The translations under genes and the position numbers were made by a program. Below the pieces are notes generated by a model. It saw nothing but the letters and a program-made list of their open reading frames with translations, made no database searches and was not told where the DNA came from. Source: Microvelia longipes (Eukaryota; Arthropoda; Insecta; Hemiptera; Veliidae). From it: DNA of 64,000 nt. Below, in pieces: positions 47,060 through 57,715 of this stretch (position 1 is its first letter; every line of letters begins with the position of its first letter). The DNA lies in assembly GCA_018340805.1 (NCBI GenBank), contig JACMZG010001863.1, forward strand, positions 27,016,285 through 27,080,284. The letters run 5' to 3'.

Positions 47060-47800
47060 TTTCTAATTTATACCGTAGGTATATAGGCAAAGTATTTAAT
47101 TTGCGAAAATCCTAAACCAGGATGTCATCGCAATTATTCGTTTCAGGTTTAAGACCTCCTGAGTAGTTTTACAAAGTTTTCTGCTTGTGAGTGTGTGTGT
47201 CTGTTATCATCGTAGCTTCTAGTGTATTGATGTTAGTGAGTTGAACTTTGTAAAAAATCAGTCTTTGTAAAAACTTTGTAAAAAAAGATGTAGTTGTGCT
47301 ATCCGAAAATTTTTTTTTTGACTCAGTGAAAATTTCGGAAACATGTTCCGAACATGCTATTCTGATGCATGTTCTCAACATGCAATCAGGTTGAGATTTG
47401 GCAAACAGTTTTATCTCATTATCAGCATTGGCACACTTTTTATAATATGACTTGTGTATTTTTTTTTAAATTGCACGAAATCAAAATAATAATTGAGTTG
47501 AAATTCAGTACAAGTGTATACTTTTACGTAATGAACATGTACACAAACTTTTGTCTCAATACGAGGAGACATGCTCTTTGTTGTATCATAAAAGTTAAAC
47601 AGGCATCGAGCGTGGTCAGAGTCTGGATTGGTGACTGCTGGGAATGAATCGGATCTTCACTATGTGAAGATGAGTGATGCAAGTCAGAAGACATGTTGCA
47701 GTATAAATTTGGCGAATTGTATATACTTAGGACGAGCAAAGCGAGTACGTTGTGATAAAGAAAAGTTCCAAGGACCCCATACCCGATTTTTTCTCTTATA
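47060..47800 (+). repeat. 5S-core repeat family, near-complete copy with core in plus sense
   Basis: Order: distal part ('accaggatgtcatcgcaatt', 'attcgtttcaggttt', 'gacctcctgagtag', 'atcatcgtagcttctagtg'), 'gttgtgctatccgaaaatt', linker ('gagttgaaattcagtacaag', 'tgtatacttttacgtaa'), 5S core 47580-47648, head ('ggacgagcaaagcgagta', 'aaagttccaaggacccca', 'tacccgatttttt'). It ends in TTTTTT. Open frames across it on both strands are not genes. Confidence 0.85.
47580..47648 (+). pseudogene. 5S rRNA-like core, longest match
   Basis: AAGTTAAACAGGCATCGAGC, then GTGGTCAGAGTCTGGATTGG, then TGACTGCTGGGAAT follow the 5S rRNA series AAGYTAAGCAGSGTCGGGC, yGGTTAGTACTTGGATGG and GAGACCGCYTGGGAAT across about 65 positions, including the intermediate element/C-box region that forms part of the internal Pol III promoter. 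Several core substitutions make it unlikely to be a working 5S gene. Confidence 0.8.
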
Positions 47801-47850
47801 ATATTTTTAATAGAAACAAATGTATTCTTTAAACAATACTTTGTATAGAA

Positions 47851-47897
47851 GGAGCATTACTGATAACAGCAAAGTCAGTTTTCTGTTGGTCTTAAAA
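47851..47897 (+). repeat. 45-bp repeat shared with 32956-33000
   Basis: Same orientation and about 85 percent similar by eye. Confidence 0.6.
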
Positions 47898-47899
47898 AA

Positions 47900-49120
47900 C
47901 AGTCTTAGGCTGCCATGCCACTCTAACATCATACAATTTCCTCTTGGGTATAATCCACAATACCTTAAGTTTCACTTCGCCTTCTATTTATATTTCCTAT
48001 TTTTACTACTCCTGTATTTTCTTTTCAAACCCCTCGTTTAGGCGATCTAACATTGTGCATTACTCTTATGCGTGAAAAGTTGTCAAATATGTTGTAAACA
48101 ATTTTTTTTGCTTATATGATTTTTAAGCCTATGAATACTTTACGTTTACTAAATTTCACTAAGTTTCGACAGTAAATGTTTACTGAAAAGCACAAGGTGC
48201 ATAATCAATGCTTATGTCCGCTATTTATAGGAGGGAAAGTATCAATAAGACTCCAAAGTATTCCAGGATGTTTTGTTAAAAATCACTTAAGTTTGTTTAA
48301 ACGAAAATTTCAATCAAAACAGTAACGATTCCTAATAAGGTAGGTAGATAGATTGTTTCGACTCAGAAGTGTAGAATTTTATTTCGATATTTTCTAATAT
48401 CTGCACCTGATTGAGGATGATGACAAGGTGCTATTGGTTATATAATGTTTGATGTCATTTTACCTTCTAAAAATCATTACAGTTAAAATATCTGGCCACA
48501 ATACTACCTTAATACTTAAAACAAACACTTATCTCGTTTTGATGGCAAAGTTTATGGCTTTTTATATTGTACCCTATTCGAATTATCAAAACAATAAATT
48601 TTCATGATTTATCTAAATTTTTTTATGGTCTTAAAAATATTGTTTCTTACTTATCAACAAAATATAAATAAATAATTGTTATTCCTCTTAAACAATTTGA
48701 TTACATATAACACAAAATACATTTTTTACAAAAGAAATCTATAGTCTATGACATTTGTTTTAATTAATTTTATATGATTAAAATTATAAATAAGTTCACA
48801 CCAGGGCATCGGCATTGACAATCAGTTCCGTTTACAAAGAAGCCTATTTATGTTTTGACTTTTCAATGACGTCAGTATTGCTACACACCACTTGACTACC
48901 TGTTTTAACTCTAAACGAACCTATTCAAAGTTTTTATTTGTTCTTTTTTTATTTTACGGCCTTAACAGTAAAAATAAAAGAATAATTTATGAAGCATAAC
49001 TAAAGTTCCTTAACTAACTAACAAACCGACTCAAGTTAAAGGTTAAAAAATAAATTAAAACTCTGACATTTATATGCGTAATTTTTAACAACCCCAGCTT
49101 TTAGAAATGTGATTCTTAAT
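47900..49120. other. AT-rich spacer, no gene seen
   Basis: Nothing supported. Confidence 0.45.
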
Positions 49121-49125
49121 TTGAT

Positions 49126-49356
49126 GTGGAATATGCTATTAAATGTAAAAACAACTTGTCAAATTACATTTCCTATCTGATATTTCGTACGTCAAAGATT
49201 AACAAGGGCTGCGTTAGCAAATTTGTAATCGAGAATGACCATTACGAGGTCAATTACTTGGAAGAAGTAAAGTTTGAAGAGAGGTGGGCGGGGGTGTCGA
49301 ATCTGCGAGGGCTCCTAACTATACCGGGTGAAACGTTTCCGATGGACCAACATTAA
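49126..49356 (+). pseudogene. Orphan open frame of 76 codons
   Basis: Open to TAA at 49354 with a rising GC content toward its end. The C-terminal part reads GCVSKFVIENDHYEVNYLEE, then VKFEERWAGVSNLRGLL. It looks coding in composition, but it has no ATG and its start is a GTG. It abuts the foldback element at 49436. No family recognised; it may be a relic or terminal exon. Confidence 0.25.
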
Positions 49357-49364
49357 AATCCTTT

Positions 49365-49885
49365 AGAATAAGGAGTAGACATGGTCCTAGATTTTTGAAA
49401 ATAGTCTCTACCGCACCAGCCAATTGGCTCGTGGTTGAGACCATGAAGCTCTAACCCCATTGCGCAGCAGGGGTGATAAAATTTATGAAAAATGCTAATT
49501 AAAAATATCCTGTATGCGATTAGCATAAGTTAAAATTTAACAACACCCTTCAGTAAACAATTTAGCAAAATATAATCATTTTAGCAACATTTTTGTTAAT
49601 TTATAATTACAGTTAGTAGATGAATGATTTTGAAAATTCAATTATCATATTCCTTACCAACCTCCACTAAATACGAGGTATATCTAACTTAAAGTGTATT
49701 AAGTCCAACAACCTCAAACTCTGTACTTGCTGCGGCAAGTACAGTTCTTCACTTAGTGTCACAATACATAAACACACGCACAAACACATAGACCAGGTGG
49801 AACATTAAACCCACAAAAATAAGGAGAAAACATGATCATAGACTTTCAAAACATGTCTTTACCCCCAGAAAACTGACTCTTGCCA
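49365..49885 (+). repeat. Direct repeat of about 68 bp
   Basis: 'aataaggagtagacatggtc' ... 'gtctctaccgcaccagccaa' (49365-49435) and 'aataaggagaaaacatgatc' ... 'gtctttacccccagaaaact' (49818-49885). The second lies inside the foldback element's left arm. Confidence 0.6.
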
Positions 49886-50590
49886 ATTTAAATTTACCAT
49901 TATTATTTTTGTAACTATTACCCAAATGTGATATTTTTTACCGCAATTAATTACTTCGAAAAATTAAAAAAGACTATACCGTAATATTGCTTATTTTAAA
50001 AACTGCATTAAATTTTAAGAAATTTGATACTAATATGACTATATATTCCGGGAATTATACAGTAATTTGTTCGACATATGTTCTAGATTTTTGTTTATAA
50101 CTATATAAGAAAAAAATACTTTTCCCTAAATTGTTTAACATTCGTCGCTGATGTCAATCAATAGCTTAATGAAAAATTACCGGAATATGGTGATATTGGT
50201 ATCGAATTTCTTAGGATTTAATGCAGTTTTCAGAATAAATACTATTACGGTATGCCCTAATTTAACTTTTTAAAGTTACCAAAAGTGATAAAAAAATACT
50301 AAATTTGGGAAATAGTTACAAAATGCTTAAGGAGGTAGACAAGGTATATCATATTTTTATTATTTTCGGTCTTGATTTTTAACCACGCCTTAAATAGTTG
50401 AACCTGCTAATTAACGGTGTTTAATTAAAAATTCCCTGAATTTTTTTATATTACTTTTTTGTTTACCTATGGACGTAGTTAAATTCTAATTAATGCTAAT
50501 CGCATACAGGAAATTTTTAATAGAAGTATTTTTAACAAATTTTATCACCACGGTTGCGCCTCGGGGTTAGTACGACGTGGTTTCTTCCTT
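49436..50590. mobile_element. Foldback element with long inverted arms
   Basis: The outer ends 'gagaccatgaagctctaacc' and the inverse of 'ggggttagtacgacgtggtt' pair, followed by 'ggtgataaaattta', 'ctgtatgcgattagcat' against 'atgctaatcgcatacagg'. Inner arms 'ataccgtaatattgctta', 'aactgcattaaatttta' (about 49976-50015) pair with 'ttaatgcagttttcag', 'aatactattacggtat' (about 50220-50253). The centre is near 50080-50160. No transposase frame. Confidence 0.75.
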
Positions 50591-50594
50591 TTTC

Positions 50595-51055
50595 CTCTGA
50601 TACTATTATGAAATTTAAATAGTTTTTACTGTATAATCAAGGATATAAAATAAATATTATATAATACATAAATAACAATTTAAAAAAATGGATGTTTTAG
50701 CAAAATTATTTCATGAAAATAAGGTAATTAACAAGAGAAGAAGTACATAAACAAATTTTAATGAAGCGAATACGTTTCTTCAAAATAACTTAATACAAAC
50801 TTGTGAAATCAACTAAATTGAATAATATTAAAAAAATTTCAAATCCAATCCTTCCTTAATACCATTAATACACTATTTTTTCCAAATTATATCATTAGGT
50901 TCAAATTAGTCTTGTTAAGTTTTAAGTGGGTACAATTTATTTCTAGGTAATAACTAATAAATAAAAACTACTGAAATAATCCAAGAGTCAGGCCTTAAAA
51001 AATGTGACTCATTTTTTACTACTTTAAACTAAATTTTTCTGAATATATTCCTTTA
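50595..51055. other. AT-rich spacer, no gene seen
   Basis: Nothing supported. Confidence 0.45.
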
Positions 51056-51057
51056 AT

Positions 51058-51597
51058 TATGAAGGAAAAGCATAGTCTGCCTATCCAAAGGGGAGCTCTT
51101 CATATGAATGCGCTCTCTTAAAATATTAGAAAATCGCACAAATTCCAGTTTTCTTGTAATAAATGGTTTTCTGTAGGTCGTGTAAAAAAAAGAGAACTTT
51201 TTTTATAGCTGATAAAATTTTCTATAAAAATAGTGTTTTTTTGTCAAACTCGGATAAATACAACTAAAGTCATGACATTTGTTAAATGGCCAAGAAATGC
51301 CCGAAAGCCAATAGTTTTCCAAAGAAATTCGCTGACTTTGCATAATTAACCTTTTTGTTGGTGTTTTTGAAAGAGCCATAACAGGATGCATTTATCCGAT
51401 TTTGATGATTAAACGCTCGTTTTATAAAACATTTTATCAGCTTTAAAAAAAGTTATCTTCATGTTTTGCACACGTCCTACAGGGAACCACTTATTACAAG
51501 AAAACTGGAAGTAGTGCAATTTTGTAATATTTTGAGCGAGCGCATTCATATGAGGGGTTCCACTCTATGGATAAGCAGACTGTTTTTTCTTCTTAAG
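51058..51597. mobile_element. Foldback / long-TIR MITE
   Basis: 'agtctgcctatccaaagg', 'catatgaatgcgctctct', 'ccagttttcttgtaataa', 'tagctgataaaatttt' and 'tcggataaatac' in the left arm (about 51074-51265) recur inverted at about 51390-51581 ('gcagact' end, 'gagcgcattcatatg', 'ttattacaagaaaactgg', 'aaaacattttatcagctt', 'tgcatttatccga'). Arms of about 190 bp, centre about 125 bp. Confidence 0.85.
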
Positions 51598-51654
51598 TTA
51601 AGGTATATTTGCAGAAGTACAAAATAGTACAAAATTAGTCACAATTTTTCAGGT

Positions 51655-51778
51655 CCGGCTCTTGGACTTGAAACTAGCCAACTTTGGTTGGCTCTTGCTT
51701 ACAAACTATAAGCATGACTAACTAATTATTAGTTAGTCTCACCGGCACTGATGATGACCTTTTGGGGTTGAGAGCCGG
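51655..51778 (+). other. Multi-hairpin structured segment
   Basis: The outer ends CCGGCTCT (51655-51662) and AGAGCCGG (51771-51778) pair. Between them are two perfect hairpins, AGCCAAC-TTTG-GTTGGCT (51676-51693) and GACTAACTAAT-T-ATTAGTTAGTC (51716-51738), and a weak third around 'gaccttttgggg'. CTGATGA (51748-51754) sits 5' of the third stem, recalling hammerhead boxes, but GAGA replaces GAAA. Confidence 0.45.
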
Positions 51779-51799
51779 CTTTGTTTGTTTTTTAATAAA

Positions 51800-52085
51800 T
51801 TAATTAAGTGGAGAGACTCTTTTATTTACCATTAACTAATTATTATTTACCTAGTTATTATTATTATTAGCATTCTTGCGTATGATGCAATTATTGCAAT
51901 GTTCTATTTCTCTTTATGTTTCTACGATTTTACTATTTCCGAGGAAAATAACATTTTAATTAAACAATTATTTGAAATTTAAATTATATAGGTCAACGTG
52001 GCAGTTATTATTTTACAGATTTTTTTTACACATTAGAATTGTTTTATAGTGCAGTGGAAGGGTCATTGTTAAGGTATGGCATCGT
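51800..52085. other. AT-rich spacer
   Basis: Begins with 'aagtggagagactcttttat', which also occurs near 55153 ('agtggagagacttctatt'). Otherwise nothing supported. Confidence 0.4.
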
Positions 52086-52099
52086 GCTTTATTATAAAA

Positions 52100-52340
52100 G
52101 TTTAAATGAAGGCGAAAAGCATTAGGTCACGGGGGACTGGGACAGACAGCGAGAGTGCAATAGATAACAACTGTATAGAGTGGGAGGCACTCCAGACTAG
52201 AGTGAGAGTGAGTATAATATGGTTAGGATTAGAAAGAGGCGAAGAAACGTCCTTGGGAAGGATACGTTCACTTTCATCCTGTGGCCCAGGTTCTAATCCT
52301 GTCAGTCCCAGCCTTCCGTTTCGCAACAGGAAGAAAACAA
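52100..52340. repeat. GC-rich segment with B-box-like motif (possible SINE remnant)
   Basis: Higher GC than the flanks. CAGGTTCTAATCCTG (about 52288-52302) matches the Pol III B-box, and CTGGGACAGACAG (near 52134) pairs with CTGTCAGTCCCAG just after it, leaving one mismatch in 13. Both strands are open for about 87-91 codons, which argues against either being a gene. No A-box is convincing. Confidence 0.35.
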
Positions 52341-52576
52341 AATGCACTTTATCATTTTTTGTAGGGTAAATTATCAAAATAAAGAATCTGATAAGGAATA
52401 AATTACGAAATAATACTTCTTCATATTTTTTTTGTATTTAAAATGCTTAATTAGCTAAAAGTTATTTTTTTGAATGAGGTCATTATTTAATTCTAGACTC
52501 TAGAGCATAATGTACTATTTGCGCTTTCGTTATAATATGAAGAATAAATAATGAAAAGTCTCACAACTACTAAGGC

Positions 52577-53030
52577 TTAGAAACATTCAACACATTGAAG
52601 GACCTCCTTTTCTTTGTTTATCGTAGTGGAAGATTTGATGAGGATAAGAAAACGGTGGACAGTGTTAGGTGGACGATTTAGGGCTTCATGAAAAGGATCC
52701 AAAATTGAGGTCTCTTTAGCTGGCTTAGCCAACCCTCCTCTTTCTACTACTAACTTTAAACACTCTTGATGATCGTCGTGAAACTTTGACGAAACAGATG
52801 ACAAAAGAGAGAGCTATATGTCTTGTCCCAGGATAGTGATCTGGGCCCACCCGTAAGGGCTTCAATGTGTAAAAGATAATTTGAGAGGTCTCAACCGCTA
52901 CCGGTCATACTCTTTACGGGAAAATTTCGTGGAGGTATCTTTGTCTTGTTCAGTACCAACAATAGGAAGCTCTATATTGTTTTCTACTCTTTCTCTCTCT
53001 AACAACCACAATTTTAAGCGTTTTTACTCT
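52577..53030 (-). pseudogene. Frameshifted coding relic, unidentified
   Basis: On the minus strand three frames are open in succession. The first covers about 52904-53020 (ERERVENNIELPIVGTEQDK). The second is about 60 codons around 52720-52910 (IIFYTLKPLRVGPDHYPGTR). The third is 52577-52816, with HDDHQECLKLVVERGG, then ETSILDPFHEALNRPPNTV, ending in a stop after CVECF. Relay of open frames with two shifts is typical of a decayed ORF of about 150-170 codons. It lies next to the TIR element at 53048, but its family is not recognised. Confidence 0.35.
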
Positions 53031-53047
53031 GAAAATAGAGCCTACAC

Positions 53048-53456
53048 TATAGCACGACACACGCGCCTAAGATTAGTTGACAGCGTGGGAAAATAATGCG
53101 AGGGAGCCAATGAGGTTAGTCCTGGATGTTAAACCACGCCCTCAATTTTAAATGAGACCAACCTTATTGGTTCCTCAAAACTATTTTACCATGCTGTCCA
53201 ATGATTTTAGCCGTGTGCCGTACTATGGTTAATCGATTAGCATGCATTTTTTTTTATCATAAATTTCAGTTGACAGCATGGGAAAATAATGCGAGGGAGC
53301 CAATGAGGTTAGTCCTGGATGTTAAACCACGCCCTCAATTTCAAATGAGACCAACCTTATTGGTTCCTCAAAACTATTTTACCATGCTGTCCAATGATTT
53401 CAGCCGTGTGCCGTACTATGGTTAATCGATTAGCATGCATTTTTTTATCATAAATT
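53048..53456. mobile_element. TIR element (MITE) with tandem partial duplication
   Basis: The unit from 53048 to 53225 starts 'tatagcacgacacacgcgc' and ends in the inverse ('ttttagccgtgtgccgta'). Its body pairs with itself ('gagccaatgaggttagtcc' against 'accaaccttattggttcc'). From 53268 to 53456 the sequence from 'agttgacagc' through the right end plus about 40 bases of flank ('ttaatcgattagcatgcat') is repeated almost exactly, at a 193-bp period. Confidence 0.85.
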
Positions 53457-53459
53457 ATT

Positions 53460-55195
53460 GATACTCTTATGAAGAGATTACTAACGTTAATTGTAAATGC
53501 AATGTCTAAAAACCCTACAGATGACTGAAGGCCGAGAAAAAGTAGAATAAATCGAGTAATCAGGGTGGTCTAAATAATGCGTGCATAAGACCTAAAAAAT
53601 GGATGGAAGTTGTAAAATTTGTTCTATGAAAATGATACGAATATCGGGCTTTAAGTTTGTTAACTTAAGTTTGGAAGCCATTCGTTGTATAAAGCAACGA
53701 CAAACTTCTTTAATAAAATTAATTCCGAACACTCTTTGCTCGTTTTAAATGCTTTTATGTTTTATATTACTAATATTAACATTCTGTGTAAGATTATAGC
53801 AGGAAGATATAGCCTTCATGATTTATTATATTTTTAATATATTTTTTAGAAAAACAACAACCTATTATTAGATGTTAAAATTATTATTAACGTTTTGTTT
53901 TAATCACTTAATGTAAATAATTATAAACCACACTAATTTATATAGTTCTTACAAAAAATTTACAGTCCATTTGTTTTGAATTATTTTTGAATTTTTTAGT
54001 TTTCAAATTAATAGTTAATGAGGTTTTGGGAGTTTTATAAGAGAAAACAATTTGAAATAACACGGTCAATAACTGTTAAATATGAAAATCTCTGGACCGG
54101 TTTCGGCTTAACGCCATGATTACCAGGTAAGATCACGCACTTATTCTTGAATAATAAATTGGAATCGAATATAAATGTATATTTAAATTTAAATGAATCT
54201 GGTGGAGAGTCTATATCCTACATATGTGCGTATGAATTTAAAATATCAATTAATAATTCAATGATAATTTTTTCCATTAAATATTCATTAAACAGCTAAT
54301 AAACATATTTTTGCCGCAGGGAAGTTCTGTATAAGTAAGTGATAACTACCACGCTAACGATAGACATGTTAATTATTACTTAAATTATGTTTATTTACAA
54401 AGTATACTCAAGTAGTCAGTATAATTCAAAAATAATTATCCTTAAATCAGAATAACCTTTAAAGTTTATAAAAGTAAAATTAGCGTTATTAGAGGTAATG
54501 GTTAATAATACTGAAAGCTCAACCACTAGCGCCATAGGCATTTAGTGTCGGTATAAATCAATTAAAATTAAATAGATTAACATATATAACTTTTAAACTG
54601 TTCTTGAAGTGGATTCACAAAAGTTATCTTGTAAACAAAGCTTGATAGATGGATTTGAAAAGTCAAGCCAGGAAAAAAGGTGGCTTGACTTAAGCTTATA
54701 GTCGTGTAAACTTGGTTTGACCAGAGATATATTTGAACAACATTCATGTTTTTTTTTTTTTAATTTTACCGTCAGTATTAAAATTACATTTTAAGTGAAT
54801 AATTAATTAAAGTTAAGAGTTAACTTGTGATAGACTTCAGATAGATTTTAAAGACAGCGTGCAGAAAGGAATTTAGATAGATTTGACTTCAAGTAGATTT
54901 GACATAACTGTGTAAACGCTGTCACTTTTTTCTTTTTTCACATCCCGAATAGTTTTTTATTTGCTTACTTTGTCTTTTTACATATTTATATTATTCATCC
55001 CTACTTTATCCCTTTTTGTTGCTTATTAGTAGTTTAGTCTTTTTTTTTGTTTACTACTATTTATTTTCTCTGTTAGGTCAGATTTTAGGGTTTCTACTAA
55101 TAATGGTTTTTAGTTAGATCGATAGCGCTTTACTATTAATTAAGGTTTGTTTAGTGGAGAGACTTCTATTCCTTTATTATCATTAATGTATATAT
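53460..55195. other. AT-rich spacer, no gene seen
   Basis: Nothing supported. Confidence 0.45.
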
Positions 55196-55203
55196 TATAT
55201 TAG

Positions 55204-55206
<3 letters not shown>

Positions 55207-55266
<60 letters not shown>
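55207..55266. repeat. TA microsatellite
   Basis: (TA)n of about 60 bp. Confidence 0.95.
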
Positions 55267-55267
<1 letters not shown>

Positions 55268-55312
55268 TAAATGATGAATCCAACGTTTCGGCGTGTCTTT
55301 AGGATAGCACAG
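55268..55312 (-). ncRNA. Degenerate hammerhead-like relic
   Basis: The minus strand reads GACACGCCGAAACGTTGGAT, preserving the CGAAACGTTGG block found at 35683-35693, and again a TA tract is adjacent. The CTGATGA box is not intact (CTATCCTAA stands there). Supports a family, not an active ribozyme. Confidence 0.35.
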
Positions 55313-55319
55313 TATGAAA

Positions 55320-55920
55320 ACATTTTGAAAACACAATTGCCTACAAAATAAAAAACTATATGTATCATATGTGTTTTCATGAGTCAGAATGTACTGACGG
55401 AATATTTTCTACAGATAAATACAAAAAGTATCATATTACAGTAACGATATTATAGTTAAAACTGTAATAATAGTAAACTTAAGTAATGTTCTGGAATGTC
55501 GCCCTTAAAACAATTGTACCAACGTGATCCCAGCTAAAAGCTATTTCTAAGTAAAAGTAATTGACTATAAAAATCTTACAGTGCCACTTTTGAACTTATT
55601 TTTTTTTACATTTTATTAATTTATTTCTGTACTTACGTATTGGAAAGTACAAATCTTTCTTTAATTATATAATTACAATACTTAAAACTATTATTTGTAA
55701 CTTAAAACAAACTTTTAAGTGATTTTTTCCTTTTCAAACATATTTTAATCACTAACAAATATTTTCTACCTATATTTATTTTATTCGCTACTATAAAAAC
55801 TGAAAACTCATTCCTCAAGCAATTTTTCAAGGGAGTGACAGCTAAATGTTTTTATTAAGGATAAACTTTTATGTAATTAAAAAAGTGCTATATTTAATTT
55901 TATTTTTTTATAATTTGAAT
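55320..55920. other. AT-rich spacer, no gene seen
   Basis: Nothing supported. Confidence 0.45.
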
Positions 55921-55924
55921 AATT

Positions 55925-56295
55925 ATGTTAAGTAAAATATATGCGGTACTAAAAAACTGTGCGTACCAAACATCGAATCGATCGAACATTTTTCTACGTT
56001 TTATGAATTTACAAAGTTTTGCTGAGTCATTATTACGAGTTATTGACGTCATACATTTTTTCCGCATTGCACAACTAGGCCAAAATTCAAAGTTTCAACT
56101 CTCTAGCATAAATACGCTAGAAGTGAATGAGTTACGATGGTAGTGAACAGACACTCACACATACAGAATAACAACTTAGTGAAAACTATTTAGAAGGTCT
56201 TAACAACATACTTAAACAGAAAATTCAGGTGATATCCCGGTTTCTGATTGACACTTTTCCTTCATTATATATCTACAGTATTAATGAGGAAAATA
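55925..56295 (-). repeat. 5S-core repeat family, distal part
   Basis: 'gcgtaccaaacatcgaatcg', 'cattattacgagttattgac' with TGACGTCA (56044-56051), 'caactctctagcataaatac', 'gagttacgatggtag', 'ggtgatatcccggtttctg'. Core and head absent. The 72-codon frame here is the repeat. Confidence 0.8.
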
Positions 56296-56299
56296 TAAA

Positions 56300-57640
56300 A
56301 TATTACTTTTAATACTTTACCTGCTATAACCCTACTACAATTGCAGGATAAGTAAAAAATATACTTAGAAATATATTTGCTATTGTTGTACAAATTTTTA
56401 AATCTGAAGACCCCAGCAACACGCCACTAAACAACAAATAATGGGGGAAGGTTTTTACTTTTCAAATTAATTAATCTGATTTTTTTATCTAATCAATTGT
56501 TATTAGAACTTTTAGTTTACTGTGCAGCTTTGATAGCTTTTTGTATTTTTTTTAAAATTAATTTTATATAAAAAATAAAAATAGAGATACTTTTGATCCA
56601 TAAATCCCTATTAGTTAACACCATGCAATTTATATTAGATTCTAAGAAGATTAAGTGAAGAGATTTTTAATCGAGATCACATTTTAATAATAATCCAAAT
56701 CAAAAAAAAATCTTCAACACCCCCTCAAGGCAGACAGGAGTAAAATAACCAACATCAAGTCAAAACGTACAAACCCAGTACCACACCCGTCATCGAAATT
56801 AATTTTTAACAAGAATAAAATTACATTTTAAAGATTTACTACAATTTTGTTACGGTTTTAACGTATTCTAGGGTTTATTTTTCTTAATGTATATGATTTT
56901 ATAACAAAAAATAGGACATTAGTTATATAACAGATTTTAACAAATATCAAGTGTATAATTTTTATGTATATTAAATAAATAATGTTTATGCAAGAGTCAT
57001 TCAATCACATTATGTCGATTTGAGAAAAAGTTCTTTTAAAAGGTCTTATTATTTAAAAGATTGACAAAGGAGCTAAAAGGTTTACCAGGCTTCTTAAGTT
57101 TACATTTCCGTGATTTGGTAATAATTGAGGTTAAAAGCTAAAATTAAAGAGAACATGGCACATTGCCTTCTAGGCAATCTTTTACTCCTGTTCTTTAAAA
57201 ATATCTTAATATGGTACAATATTTTAGATTAATGTTTTTTTGCAGTGGCCTCTATTTCAACCGTTTATTTTCCTTTTATTACTTAAATGTCATAAATTTT
57301 TGTTTTATAATTCCTTCGATTACTTTACAGATTCAATCCTTACATTATTACATCATGTAATATTGTAAAAATAAAATATTATTGCTGATAATAAGTTACG
57401 TTGACATATTAAAAAATAATTAAAGTGCAATCAATATAATTGAAATAATATAAATCATATAATATAATTTACGAAAATGATATTTTCTATGTAAGAACTG
57501 CAAAGAAAATATATGGTACTTTATAGCAGGAGTTTTCAAAATTATTTTTGTCGTCACGTAATAACACAGCATTTATTGTATTGTATTGTTATAGTATACA
57601 ACAAACAACATACATATGTAAACATTATATGTTTACATAT
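56300..57640. other. AT-rich spacer, no gene seen
   Basis: Nothing supported. Confidence 0.45.
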
Positions 57641-57644
57641 GTAT

Positions 57645-57714
57645 ATGTTATATATATATATATAACAAATATATATATATATATATTTATATTTATTTAT
57701 TTATTTATTTATTA
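57645..57714. repeat. TA and ATTT microsatellites
   Basis: Two TA runs followed by (TTTA)n. Confidence 0.85.
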
Positions 57715-57715
57715 A

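Noticed and set aside
47369..47739. Overlapping ORFs on both strands
   Set aside because: They run through the linker and 5S-like core of a repeat copy.
28110..51680. Shared 'ggctcttggactt' in the exon at 27974-28128 and at 51659
   Set aside because: A 13-base match in a 64-kb window is expected by chance; flanks do not align.
51745..51785. CTGATGA box considered as a second hammerhead
   Set aside because: The sequences flanking the core pair with each other (CCGGC/GCCGG), which is the wrong topology for a hammerhead, and GAGA replaces GAAA.
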